From Fen-671 sp963794745 (GTDB taxonomy: Bacteria; Actinomycetota; Acidimicrobiia; Acidimicrobiales; Palsa-688), in the NCBI GenBank assembly GCA_963794745.1, contig CAWCEZ010000009.1, forward strand, positions 62,001 to 126,000: 64,000 nucleotides of DNA, given 5' to 3'. Below the pieces are notes generated by a model. The model did not search any database. It saw nothing but the letters and a program-made list of their open reading frames with translations, and had not been told where the DNA came from. Positions 45,721-53,498 of the stretch are shown piece after piece. A program made the translations under genes and the position numbers. The stretch's first letter is position 1, and every line of letters begins with the position of its first letter.

Positions 45721-45795
45721 TGCTGGTGACAGGGATCGAACCTGCGTTAGACCTGATTAAAAGTCAGGAGCAAAGCCAACATTTGCTACACCAGC
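45721..45795 (-). tRNA. tRNA-Lys(UUU)
   Basis: Loop CUUUUAA on CCUGA/UCAGG; acceptor GCUGGUG/CACCAGC is perfect; T loop UUCGAUC; discriminator A. Confidence 0.9.
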
Positions 45796-45799
45796 ATGG

Positions 45800-45876
45800 T
45801 CCTGCGGGGTGGATTTGAACCACCGGTCTTCACGTTATCGGCGTGGCGCTCTCGTACCTGGCTGAGCTACCGCAGG
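45800..45876 (-). tRNA. tRNA-Ile(GAU), C33
   Basis: Loop CCGAUAA on CACG/CGUG with a mismatch at the stem base. Perfect acceptor CCUGCGG/CCGCAGG, T loop UUCAAAU, discriminator A. Confidence 0.87.
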
Positions 45877-45880
45877 ATCG

Positions 45881-45953
45881 TGGCTGCACACAGGTTCGAA
45901 CTGTGGGCCTTCTGGTCTTCACGCAGACGCTCTTCCCACTGAGCTACACAGCC
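45881..45953 (-). tRNA. tRNA-Phe(GAA)
   Basis: Loop GUGAAGA; the anticodon stem UCUG/CAGA has a C-C mismatch next to the loop. Acceptor GGCUGUG/UGCAGCC, T loop UUCGAAC, discriminator A. Confidence 0.84.
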
Positions 45954-45970
45954 ATTAAGTTCAACATTTG

Positions 45971-46041
45971 ACCCGCTGGCGAGAATTGAACTCGCTCCAC
46001 TTGGTTGGAGGCCAAGGGTGCTGCCGTAACACCTCAACGGG
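45971..46041 (-). tRNA. tRNA-Gly(UCC), C33
   Basis: Loop CCUCCAA on the perfect stem CUUGG/CCAAG; acceptor CCCGUUG/CAGCGGG; T loop UUCAAUU; discriminator U. Confidence 0.87.
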
Positions 46042-46086
46042 ATAATGCGGTGGCGCGCCTTTGGCTACTTGGCCGCTACCGCATGG

Positions 46087-46159
46087 AGACCCTGGACGTG
46101 ATCGAAATGTCGCTTGATGCGTTTTGCGGACGCACGGCTGCGCATTTGCCGTCAGGGTC
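46087..46159 (-). tRNA. tRNA-Cys(GCA), C33
   Basis: Loop CCGCAAA on UGCGU/ACGCA. Acceptor GACCCUG/CAGGGUC is perfect and discriminator U is the Cys identity base. The T stem has one A-C mismatch around loop UUCGAUC. It lies just after rtcB on the transcript. Confidence 0.78.
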
Positions 46160-46169
46160 AAACCCGATC

Positions 46170-47330
46170 TCACGTGCCTTTGTAGTTGAGCACCTGCGAC
46201 AGGGTGTGCAGGACTTCTACCAAGTCGGCCTGGTCGGCCATCACCTGGTCGATGTCCTTGTAGGCGGAAGGGATTTCGTCCAGGAGGGCGAGCCCCTTGT
46301 CGGAGAGCCAGGTCTTCCCGTCCATCTGCTCGGCCAGGTCCTCCACGGTGAAGGTCTTCTTCGCCTTGCTCCTGCTGTAGCGGCGACCGGCGCCGTGAGA
46401 GCAAGAGTTGTAGCTGAGAGCCGAGCCCTTTCCACGGACGATGTAGGACCGCGTCCCCATCGATCCCGGGATAACTCCTCGGTCGTCGGTGCCGGCCTTG
46501 ATCGCGCCCTTGCGGGTTATCCAGAGCTCGCGCCCGTCGTGCACCTCGCGGTGGGTGAAGTTGTGGTGGCAGTTGATCCTGTCGACCTCCGCGCCGAGGC
46601 CAACGAAGTTGAAAAAGGCCCGGAGCGCGTTGTCCATCATTGCGGACCGGTTGGCCATGGCGTAGTCCTGCGCCCAGGTCATGTCCCGGATGTAGGCCTC
46701 GAACTCTTCGGTTCCCTGGATAAAGTACGCGAGGTCCGGGTCCTCCAGCTTGAGGGCCTGCTCAGCTGCCTTGTCGCGGGCGAGCTTGATGTGCCCCTGC
46801 GCCAACTGGTTGCCGATGCCTCGGCTACCCGAGTGCAGTACTACCCACACCTGGTCCACTTCATCGAGGCAAATCTCAAAGAAGTGGTTCCCGGACCCGA
46901 GTGAACCGAACTGGGTGGCTGCCGTAGCCTCTTGCTTGACGCTGAGCCCGATGCGGCCGCTGTTGCTTGCCATCCAGGTCTCGGCGGTCCGAGAGACCTG
47001 TCCATGACCCTGTCCCACACCGGCTGGGATGGCCCGCTCGACCTCCCCTATGAAGCTCGTCAGGTCGTCGGGTAGCTGTGCGGCCGTCAGGTCGGTGTGT
47101 ACGGCGATCATGCCGCACCCGATGTCAACACCCACCGCGGCGGGTATGACGGCGTTCTCGGTGGGGATCACGGACCCCACAGTTGCCCCGATACCGACGT
47201 GTGCGTCGGGCATGAGGGCGACATGGCCGGCGACGATCGGCAGACGGCTCGTCTTGGCCGCCTGGAGCAGCGTGCCGTCGTCGATCTCACTAGCCCAGTT
47301 CCATAGCTTGTCGTTCACCTGCGTAGGCAT
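46170..47330 (-). CDS. rtcB: RNA 3'-phosphate/5'-OH ligase RtcB
   Basis: 386 aa, intact; AAAGGAGG precedes ATG 47330. Metal and guanylylation residues are in place: VGVDIGCGM with the cysteine ligand, FEICLDEVDQVWVVLHSGSR, HHNFTHREVHDG, and NSCSHGAGRR with the histidine that takes GMP. RtcB joins RNA ends that carry 2',3'-cyclic phosphate and 5'-OH, such as tRNAs cut by anticodon nucleases. It is transcribed with the array, between tRNA-Asn and tRNA-Cys, and shares the locus with rsr, a linkage known from other bacteria. Confidence 0.95.
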   Translation of the reverse strand: MPTQVNDKLWNWASEIDDGTLLQAAKTSRLPIVAGHVALMPDAHVGIGATVGSVIPTENAVIPAAVGVDIGCGMIAVHTDLTAAQLPDDLTSFIGEVERAIPAGVGQGHGQVSRTAETWMASNSGRIGLSVKQEATAATQFGSLGSGNHFFEICLDEVDQVWVVLHSGSRGIGNQLAQGHIKLARDKAAEQALKLEDPDLAYFIQGTEEFEAYIRDMTWAQDYAMANRSAMMDNALRAFFNFVGLGAEVDRINCHHNFTHREVHDGRELWITRKGAIKAGTDDRGVIPGSMGTRSYIVRGKGSALSYNSCSHGAGRRYSRSKAKKTFTVEDLAEQMDGKTWLSDKGLALLDEIPSAYKDIDQVMADQADLVEVLHTLSQVLNYKGT

Positions 47331-47366
47331 CGCTGCCTCCTTTCTTGTTCGTTATACAGCTACGGG

Positions 47367-47439
47367 CTGCCAGGGCAGGGATCGAACCTGCGACCGTTCG
47401 CTTAACGGGCGACTGCTGCTTCCGCTGAGCTACCTGGCA
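47367..47439 (-). tRNA. tRNA-Asn(GUU), C33
   Basis: Loop CCGUUAA on UCGC/GCGA; perfect acceptor UGCCAGG/CCUGGCA; T loop UUCGAUC; discriminator G, as expected for Asn. Confidence 0.88.
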
Positions 47440-47443
47440 TCGG

Positions 47444-47514
47444 TCGGGATAGGAGGAGTCGAACCTCCGCTGCCACGTCCCAAACGTGGAGTGATCCCGT
47501 TTCACTACATCCCG
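47444..47514 (-). tRNA. tRNA-Pro(UGG)
   Basis: Loop UUUGGGA on CCACG/CGUGG; acceptor CGGGAUG/UAUCCCG; T loop UUCGACU; discriminator A. Confidence 0.9.
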
Positions 47515-47518
47515 TCGG

Positions 47519-47589
47519 TAGTCCTGCGGGGAGTTGAACCCCGCTCTCTTGGCTGAGGACCAAGCGTGCTCCCGCTGCACCACAAGACC
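47519..47589 (-). tRNA. tRNA-Glu(CUC), C33
   Basis: Loop UCCUCAG on CUUGG/CCAAG; acceptor GGUCUUG/CAGGACU; T loop UUCAACU; discriminator A. Confidence 0.85.
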
Positions 47590-47594
47590 GTGAA

Positions 47595-47668
47595 CGATGC
47601 ATGCGGGATTTGAACCCGCAATTTCCTGCGTGAAAACCAGGCATATGCCCCAATCCCACTGACGCATC
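47595..47668 (-). tRNA. tRNA-Glu(UUC)
   Basis: Loop UUUUCAC; stem CCUG/CAGG has a G-G mismatch next to the loop. Acceptor GAUGCGU/AUGCAUC, T loop UUCAAAU, discriminator G as expected for Glu. Confidence 0.84.
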
Positions 47669-47674
47669 GCTAAG

Positions 47675-47745
47675 CGCCCCCGGCACGATCCGAACGTGCA
47701 GCCATCTCTTTAGGAAAGTGCCGTTCGTCCATCGAGCTGCGAGAC
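47675..47745 (-). tRNA. degenerate tRNA-Arg(CCU)-like gene
   Basis: A T arm GCACG-UUCGGAU-CGUGC and a loop UUCCUAA are clear, and spacing to its neighbours is the regular 5-6 nt. Only about three anticodon-stem pairs and five acceptor pairs form. It may be decaying or misread. Confidence 0.5.
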
Positions 47746-47750
47746 ATAAG

Positions 47751-47824
47751 AGCCGAGGACGGGAGTCGAACCCGTTGCGGTCCGCCTTACCATGGCGGTG
47801 CTCTACCAGACGAGCATCATCGGC
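47751..47824 (-). tRNA. tRNA-Thr(GGU)
   Basis: Loop AUGGUAA on CCGCC/GGCGG; acceptor GCCGAUG/CCUCGGC with one mismatch; T loop UUCGACU; discriminator U. Confidence 0.87.
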
Positions 47825-47829
47825 GCGCG

Positions 47830-47902
47830 CCTCGCTGCCAGGAGTCGAACCTGGAGCCCGACCTTCGCAGAGGCGTGTGATTTCCGTTTTGACCACAGCG
47901 AG
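47830..47902 (-). tRNA. tRNA-Arg(GCG)
   Basis: Loop CUGCGAA on CGCCU/GGUCG with one mismatch; perfect acceptor CUCGCUG/CAGCGAG; T loop UUCGACU; discriminator G. Bacteria normally read these codons with ACG edited to ICG. Confidence 0.82.
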
Positions 47903-47906
47903 ATTC

Positions 47907-47978
47907 CGCGGGTAGAGAGATTCGAACTCCCAGCCCACAGGTTCGAAGCCTGCTGCTCGTCCGTCGAGCTGTACCCGC
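47907..47978 (-). tRNA. tRNA-Arg(UCG)
   Basis: Loop CUUCGAA on GCAGG/CCUGU; perfect acceptor GCGGGUA/UACCCGC; T loop UUCGAAU; discriminator G. Confidence 0.88.
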
Positions 47979-47982
47979 ATGG

Positions 47983-48054
47983 CGCTACATGTGGGTACTG
48001 ATCCCACGGTCTTCCGCTCGACAGGCGGGTGCTCTTCCATTGAGCTAATGCAGC
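47983..48054 (-). tRNA. tRNA-Asp(GUC)
   Basis: Loop CUGUCGA on CCGC/GCGG; acceptor GCUGCAU/AUGUAGC; discriminator G as expected for Asp. The T loop AUCAGUA is atypical. Confidence 0.85.
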
Positions 48055-48058
48055 ACGG

Positions 48059-48132
48059 TGCGTCCCCCGAGGCTCGAACTCGGTGTTGTCCTGATTAAGG
48101 GTCAGGTGCCCTACCCGTTAGGCGTGAAACGC
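48059..48132 (-). tRNA. tRNA-Lys(CUU), C33
   Basis: Loop CCCUUAA on the perfect stem CCUGA/UCAGG; acceptor GCGUUUC/GGGACGC; T loop UUCGAGC; discriminator A. Confidence 0.87.
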
Positions 48133-48138
48133 AGCAAG

Positions 48139-48220
48139 TGGGCCGGGAGGGATTTGAACCCCCAAAGCGCAAAGCGGCTCGTTTACAGCGAGTTGACCTC
48201 ACCAATGGTCGCGCCGACCC
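48139..48220 (-). tRNA. tRNA-Tyr(GUA), type II
   Basis: 82 nt. Loop CUGUAAA on CUCG/CGAG, followed by a long variable region of about 16 nt. Acceptor GGGUCGG/CCGGCCC, T loop UUCAAAU, discriminator A. It is the only tRNA in the array with a long variable arm. Confidence 0.88.
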
Positions 48221-48361
48221 GGAACGGGAGGATGGCGCCTCCCGAGTTATTCATGCGATCTATTCGGTTGTCAATGTGCGTTGGCGCGACTAAGTGAAAG
48301 GACTGACTTCCGCGCGGAAGTGCCATACCTGGAGGCGCATAGATTTATTGCTTATGTTGCG

Positions 48362-48432
48362 CAGGAGCGCAGAGAATCGAACTCTGTCGACGAGGGCTTT
48401 GGAGGCCCTCCGGCTACCTCAGCCTCACTCCT
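48362..48432 (-). tRNA. tRNA-Trp(CCA)
   Basis: Loop CUCCAAA on a 6-bp stem GAGGGC/GCCCUC; acceptor AGGAGUG/CGCUCCU; T loop UUCGAUU; discriminator G as expected for Trp. First tRNA of the array on the transcript. Confidence 0.9.
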
Positions 48433-49365
48433 CTGGATTGCTTAGACCCATCCCGACCTGCGGGTTTGAGGGGTCTACCAGGTAGTGATCGGGTAGCCTC
48501 TACCGGGTTCTTGAGTGACCCGGAGGGCGGTTATATCGGCATGCTCACGCTTGCCTGAACACGGCCGCGAAGACATACTCGACAAGGTTTTCCCTCGGAG
48601 CTGTATGTCTTTCAGTCGGCATGCCACAATTGAGAGTGTACGACTTGGCAGTTGTCCTCGCAAGGATTTTTTGCGAGGGCCGACAAACTTAGTTATGAGC
48701 CCGTGAGGCACGCAACACCCGCGGCGTTGTTTGCTCGTGCGGCAGAACAGCTTTCTCTGGGCACACATACGGTCTTCTGGGTCATTGGCGATGCGCGGCT
48801 CATGGTCCCCCCTCTTGTGGCCCCGGAAAGTATTTCGGTGCGGCGCCCTGGTTCCCACGAAGTACTAGACGGCCGGCTAATCACGCCGACCTGAAGACCG
48901 CAGGCGTCGAGCTTGGCTGGGAGCGCGAAGCGGGGGAAGGAGTTAGCCCCCACGAAGCGGTTGGCGCTTTGGGCCGCCTAGACCAGTTCGTCAGTGAGGA
49001 AATCGGTGACGGCTGCCATCCGGCCACTGTCTAGTGTGGGTCGGAGCAGTAGCAGGCCCCCGGCGAGCTGCCCGCTCGCCAGGGTCACCCGACGGCGCCA
49101 CGTCTCGTCGGAGACTTCGCGCATGACCCACTCCTCAGTCGTTCGCGGCGGCGGTACCAGGCCTCGGGCGGCGGTCCCGACCGGGGGTGTCTTCGCGGCG
49201 TACGCCATGAACCCTGCGGTGCCGGTTTCTTCAAACGCCGGACCGTAGCGACTAGCAAGATGGCGTGCCTGTGCGGCTCCGAGGGTGTGAAGTTCCGCCT
49301 GGTGGCTGGAGGCCGGGAGACGCCTTGCGGTCCGGCCCGGGCGCAGGAGGTGGTACCATATTACA
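48433..49365. other. long gene-poor stretch upstream of the tRNA array
   Basis: About 930 nt. On the minus strand its left end should hold the promoter of the array. A minus-strand ORF ending at 48978 contains a plausible peptide (ATEEW-like segment TEEWVMREVSDETWRRR), but it lacks a convincing start and I do not recognise it. No other tRNA or repeat is seen. Confidence 0.45.
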
Positions 49366-50100
49366 ATGGTAACAGTCGAGCGTGTCCAGTCGGGTGTCCG
49401 GATGGAGCGGCGCCTGCTGAAGGTCCTAAAGGGGCTCGCCGAGTACCTTGACCTGTCCCTGGGTGACTTGCTCGAGGGGATCGTGCTGCATGCGTTCGAG
49501 CAGAAGCTGCCCTTCGACGACGCCACTGTGGCGGTCATCGAGAGGCTCAAGGATGTCTACAAATTGGACCTGACGGCCTCAGACAGCCACCGATTAACCG
49601 AGGCAGATGTTCAAGGAGCCAGACCTGATGAGCCAGCCCCCACTAGACGCGCCCGGCTAAGCGGCAGCGTTGAGATCGCTCTGCCTCCAGAGCGGGCCTT
49701 TAGGCTTTTCACCCCGACCGGCGAGCGGGCCTGGGCGCGCGGCTGGGATCCTCAGTTCCCAAGCCCTGGTGAAGATGAAACCGAGCCCGGCACTGTTTTT
49801 CTGGTTGACCATGGTGAGCGCGGGTCCATCTGGGCGGTTTACCACTGCGACCAGGGCAAGACCATCGGGTACGTCGTCACCACGCCAGGCGAGCGTTGCG
49901 GGCGCGTTACCGTGACTTGCCGACCGTCCGGGAGCGGGACGACGGCGACCGTCAGTTACGACCTCACGTCCCTGAGCCCCCAGGCGGACGCCGAGCTCGA
50001 GCGGTTCGTGGAGGGCTACCCGTCGTTCCTGGCCCACTGGGAGCACGCAATCGCGAAAGCTACGCAGGGAGAAGGAAATGGGGCCACCCCAGCATCATGA
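49366..50100 (+). CDS. fusion of an RHH-like N-terminal region with an SRPBCC (START-like) domain
   Basis: 244 aa. Residues 1-80 (RMERRLLKVLKGLAEYLDLS, then LGDLLEGIVLHAFEQKLPF) resemble small actinobacterial proteins with a ribbon-helix-helix-like fold. From about residue 95 an SRPBCC ligand-binding domain begins (SGSVEIALPPERAFRLFTP) and runs to FVEGYPSFLAHWEHAI. In related genomes these are, as I recall, usually separate proteins. The start codon lies within an inverted repeat, taccat-6-atggta. Confidence 0.72.
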   Translation: MVTVERVQSGVRMERRLLKVLKGLAEYLDLSLGDLLEGIVLHAFEQKLPFDDATVAVIERLKDVYKLDLTASDSHRLTEADVQGARPDEPAPTRRARLSGSVEIALPPERAFRLFTPTGERAWARGWDPQFPSPGEDETEPGTVFLVDHGERGSIWAVYHCDQGKTIGYVVTTPGERCGRVTVTCRPSGSGTTATVSYDLTSLSPQADAELERFVEGYPSFLAHWEHAIAKATQGEGNGATPAS

Positions 50101-50139
50101 GCGATGATCCCCGTCTAGTCCGGGGATCCTCGCTCCGTC

Positions 50140-50424
50140 TCAGCGGATGTACAGCTCGCCGGTGTCGTACTCGGTGAACTCGCTGTTGGTTGCCACATCA
50201 GCCAGTCCGAGCGCCTGGAAGGCGGGGAAGAGCTGTTCGACGCTCCACCGTTCCATATGCGCTCGGGACTGCCAGACAGTGACGACGTTCAGCCCGTTGT
50301 CGTCCGAACCGGCCGCCCATGCGAGCAGGCCATCGATGTCCTTGGGCGCGTTGTGCTTGCGAGATACGGTGCGGAAATCCTCGATCGTGCGGCCCTTGGT
50401 GGCGGCGACGTGTACGAATGCCAT
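50140..50424 (-). CDS. hypothetical small ABM-like protein
   Basis: 94 aa, ATG 50424 preceded by GGAAAGG. MAFVHVAATKGRTIEDFRTV, then GLNVVTVWQSRAHMERWSVE and a short acidic tail, suggest a ferredoxin-like dimeric barrel. Function unknown. It lies downstream of the LuxR regulator on the same strand. Confidence 0.62.
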   Translation of the reverse strand: MAFVHVAATKGRTIEDFRTVSRKHNAPKDIDGLLAWAAGSDDNGLNVVTVWQSRAHMERWSVEQLFPAFQALGLADVATNSEFTEYDTGELYIR

Positions 50425-50525
50425 GGTTTGTCTACCTTTCCTTCTTGCGAATTGTTTGCGTTGACACCAATAACGCTAAGGAAAAGCCAAGAACGTGGCA
50501 TCGGGGAAAGTACTCAGCCGGGTAC

Positions 50526-53411
50526 TCATTCGCGCAACCATGCGGCGACCTGGCTGCGGTTACTGAAGCCCAGCTTGAGAAGGATGTGCTGGACGTGGTT
50601 TTCCGCCGTCCGCTCGGAGACAAACAGGGTCTGGCCAATTTGCTTGTTGGTCAGTCCTCGTGCGACCAGCCGGGCTACCTCGAGCTCGCGAGGGCTCAGC
50701 AATGAGGGGGTCACCCCGACCCCGGCCCGCAGCTGCTTTATCCGCTCGGTGAACGGCACCATGGCAAGCCTTTGTGCCTCACCCGTTGCGCCGTCCAGCA
50801 CCGCCCGCGCCCGCTCCAGGTCGCCAGGAGCCTTACGGCGGGACAGCGCGTCTGCTAGTTCCACGCGGGCTTGAACGGCGTACCCACGGGCGCCGTTGGC
50901 GTCGCAGCTCGAGACTGCGGTTTCCAAGTCCTCGACCGCCGAATCCAGGCGCCCCAGCGCCCCAGCTGCCATCCCGAGCTGTAGCTCCACCGGTCCCATG
51001 TAGACCCCGGCGCCGGCGCCGTTCGCGACGTGGCGGCCGCGGAACGGCTCGAACCGCTCGGCGAGGAACTCGATGTCCCCGGCGCGGCTCAGGGCTACGA
51101 CGACAGCCAGCGCGTGCCCCCAGGCGGCCAGGCGCATGGCCGGTGACGGTGTCCACGACCGGATCGGCCCGGCCAGGGCGTAGGCCTCCGCGGCCCCGGC
51201 CCGGTCGCCGTGGTGGAGGCGGATCAGCGCGAAACTGAGCGCGGGGAAGATGGTCGCGGTGCCGCTAGTGGTATCCACAGCCTCGGGTCGCAGGTGCTCG
51301 GGGATCCCGGCGAACAGCTCGACGAAGCCGGACCGGTCGAGCCCGATGTGGAGGCCCGCCTGGCCGAGGATCGCGGCCAGCGCGCCGAACGCGGCCGGGT
51401 GCCCCATTTCGTTGAACATCGTGAACGCTTCGCGCGCTAGTCGCGCGCGGCCTCGGTGTAGCGCCCGGATGCCAACGCGAGGTTTGCCGCGTACTCCAGG
51501 TAATGCCATTGCCCTATCGGGCCGCTCAGCCGGTCCAAGCAGGGGCCGAGGTCAGCCAGCTCACGCTGGGCACCCCGGAGCTGACCGGTCTCGAGCAGGG
51601 TGTCGATCCGCCAGAGCCGGCCCCACATCTCGACCCAGGCGCTGCCGAGAGCATCGGCCACCTCGAGCATCCGTTCCGCCAGCACGACCCGCTCAGTCAG
51701 GCCCTCGGGAGCGCAGCACGCCAACTGGCGGGCCCGGAGCGCATCCACGAGCGCGATCGGGTCGTTCGACGCGTCGGCGCGAGCCAGCGCCTCGCGGCTC
51801 ATCTCCCCTGCGCGTTCATACTCGCCCCGGTACACCAGCGCCTGCGCGTACTGGGACGACACGCGGGCCCGCAGGTCGTCCGCAAGGGAATCCCCGGCCA
51901 GCGCCTGATCGCAGATACGGCAGATCTCACCGTCCCATTCCGGTACGCCGGTGGCCTCCATGGCGAGCGCCGTGCGTGCCAGGCACAGCCGGTCTCGCCT
52001 ACGCAGGGCCCTGCGCCCGACCCCGACGGCCGTTTCTTGCGACCCGCGCAGGTCGCCGCTCCGGTGGAGGGCTGTTGCGAGGGCGATCTCCAGCCTGTCA
52101 CGGTCCTCTTCGCCGATCTCCTCCTCGCCGACCGACAGCCCCTGCCGGTACAGGCGCACGGCCTCCTCGAACGCAAGCTCCTCCATGGCCACTTCGGCGG
52201 CCGCCGCGCACGCCGAAACCGCCCGCGCCCGGTCACCGGGCAGGGACGCCTCGACCCGGTGCCGGGCGATCTCCGCTAGGTGTGGGTGCAGCTGCCCCTC
52301 GTACAGAGCCTCGATCGCGTCTGCCGCGGCGGCGTGCAGGCGGCCTTGCTCCGTTGCGCTGAGCCGAGCCGCCACCGCCGAGCGGACCAACGCGTGGTAA
52401 AACCGCTGATCGCCGGGGCGGTTGCCGGCTACCAGGAACCCCGCCGCCCGGCACTCTTCCATCGGACCGAGCAAGGCCAGCACGGGCACATCCAGCATGC
52501 GGGCCACGACTCCAGCCGAGAAGTTGTTGCCTGCCACGGCGGCGGTCTGCAAAAGCGCCTGGGCGGGGCCGGACATCTGACCGAGCCGGTGGGCCGTAGC
52601 GTCGACCACCCGGGCGGGTACGGGCACCGGTTCGCCAAGACGCTGCTCGACGAGCACGCGTGCCAGCTCTCGGACCAGGAACGGGTTGCCTCCCGTCTCG
52701 GAATGCACCTGCTCGGCCTGATCATCAGACCCGGGCAGCCCAGCCGCGAGGAGCATTTCGCCGACCGCTTGGGCGGGCAGGCCGCGCAAGTCCACGCGCC
52801 CGGTGTTGGCATCGGCCGAAAGGAGATGTAGGAGCCCGGAGCCCGGGTCTGCGGCCGTCCCCGAGTCCCGGTAGGTCGCGAGGAGCAAGATCCGCGATCC
52901 CCGCAGTTGGCGCACGACATCTGCCAGCAGCACCGCCGAGGCCTGGTCTGCCCACTGGAGATCGTCGAGTACCAGCAAGAGGCCGCCGACCCCGGCTGCA
53001 TCGGCCAGGCGCCGTCGGACCTCGGCGAACAGCACGAACCGCTGGGAGCTGCTGGAAGCGGCGTCGCCGTCGAGAGCCGGGCGTTCGGCGTCGCCAAACA
53101 CAGCCGACCACAGGTCGGCACGGGAAGGGTCACCGTCAGCGGCTCGGACGGCGGGATCGTCCATCACCAGCCGCCACACCCCGTACGGCGGCGAAATGTC
53201 CCTGTCCGTCGCCCGGGCCCACGCCGACCGGCACGCCCCGCGCTGCGGCTAAAGCAGCCGCCTCTTCCGCCAGCCGGGTTTTCCCGACTCCCGCCTCGCC
53301 CGTGCACAGCACCAGACGCCCGTGGCCCGCCAGGGCATCCTCCAGGTACCACGTGACCCGAGCTAGCTCGCGGTCACGCCCGACCATCAGCTGGGACTTA
53401 TCGCCCTCCAC
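50526..53411 (-). pseudogene. large LuxR-family ATPase regulator (LAL/MalT-like), two frameshifts
   Basis: About 960 aa when joined. The N-terminal AAA-type ATPase has Walker A in LCTGEAGVGKTRLAEEAAAL and Walker B LLLVLDDLQWADQASAVLLA. A long TPR-like helical middle follows, then a C-terminal LuxR HTH (LSPRELEVARLVARGLTNKQ, then VSERTAENHVQHIL). The frame breaks near 53213 (one extra base) and near 51448 within a gcgcgcg run (one missing base). Such regulators sense a ligand through the middle domain. Confidence 0.85.
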
Positions 53412-53498
53412 GGCGCCACCCTAAACGGCGGGGAAGCCAGCTGCATACGGTCCGGCGGAGGCTTGGCTCCGGGGCGGAGGGTCGCGGTAGCCAAACAC

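Noticed and set aside
46042..46086. Another tRNA between tRNA-Gly and tRNA-Cys
   Set aside because: Only 45 nt, with a 6-bp hairpin and no T arm; at most a processing hairpin.
44819..48297. Many ORFs of 60-215 codons across the tRNA array on both strands
   Set aside because: They run through tRNA stems and loops in both directions and have no family similarity; only HNH and rtcB are coding here.
48978..49550. A 190-residue minus-strand ORF
   Set aside because: It runs antisense through the start of the RHH-SRPBCC gene and has no credible start; only its C-terminal third looks protein-like.
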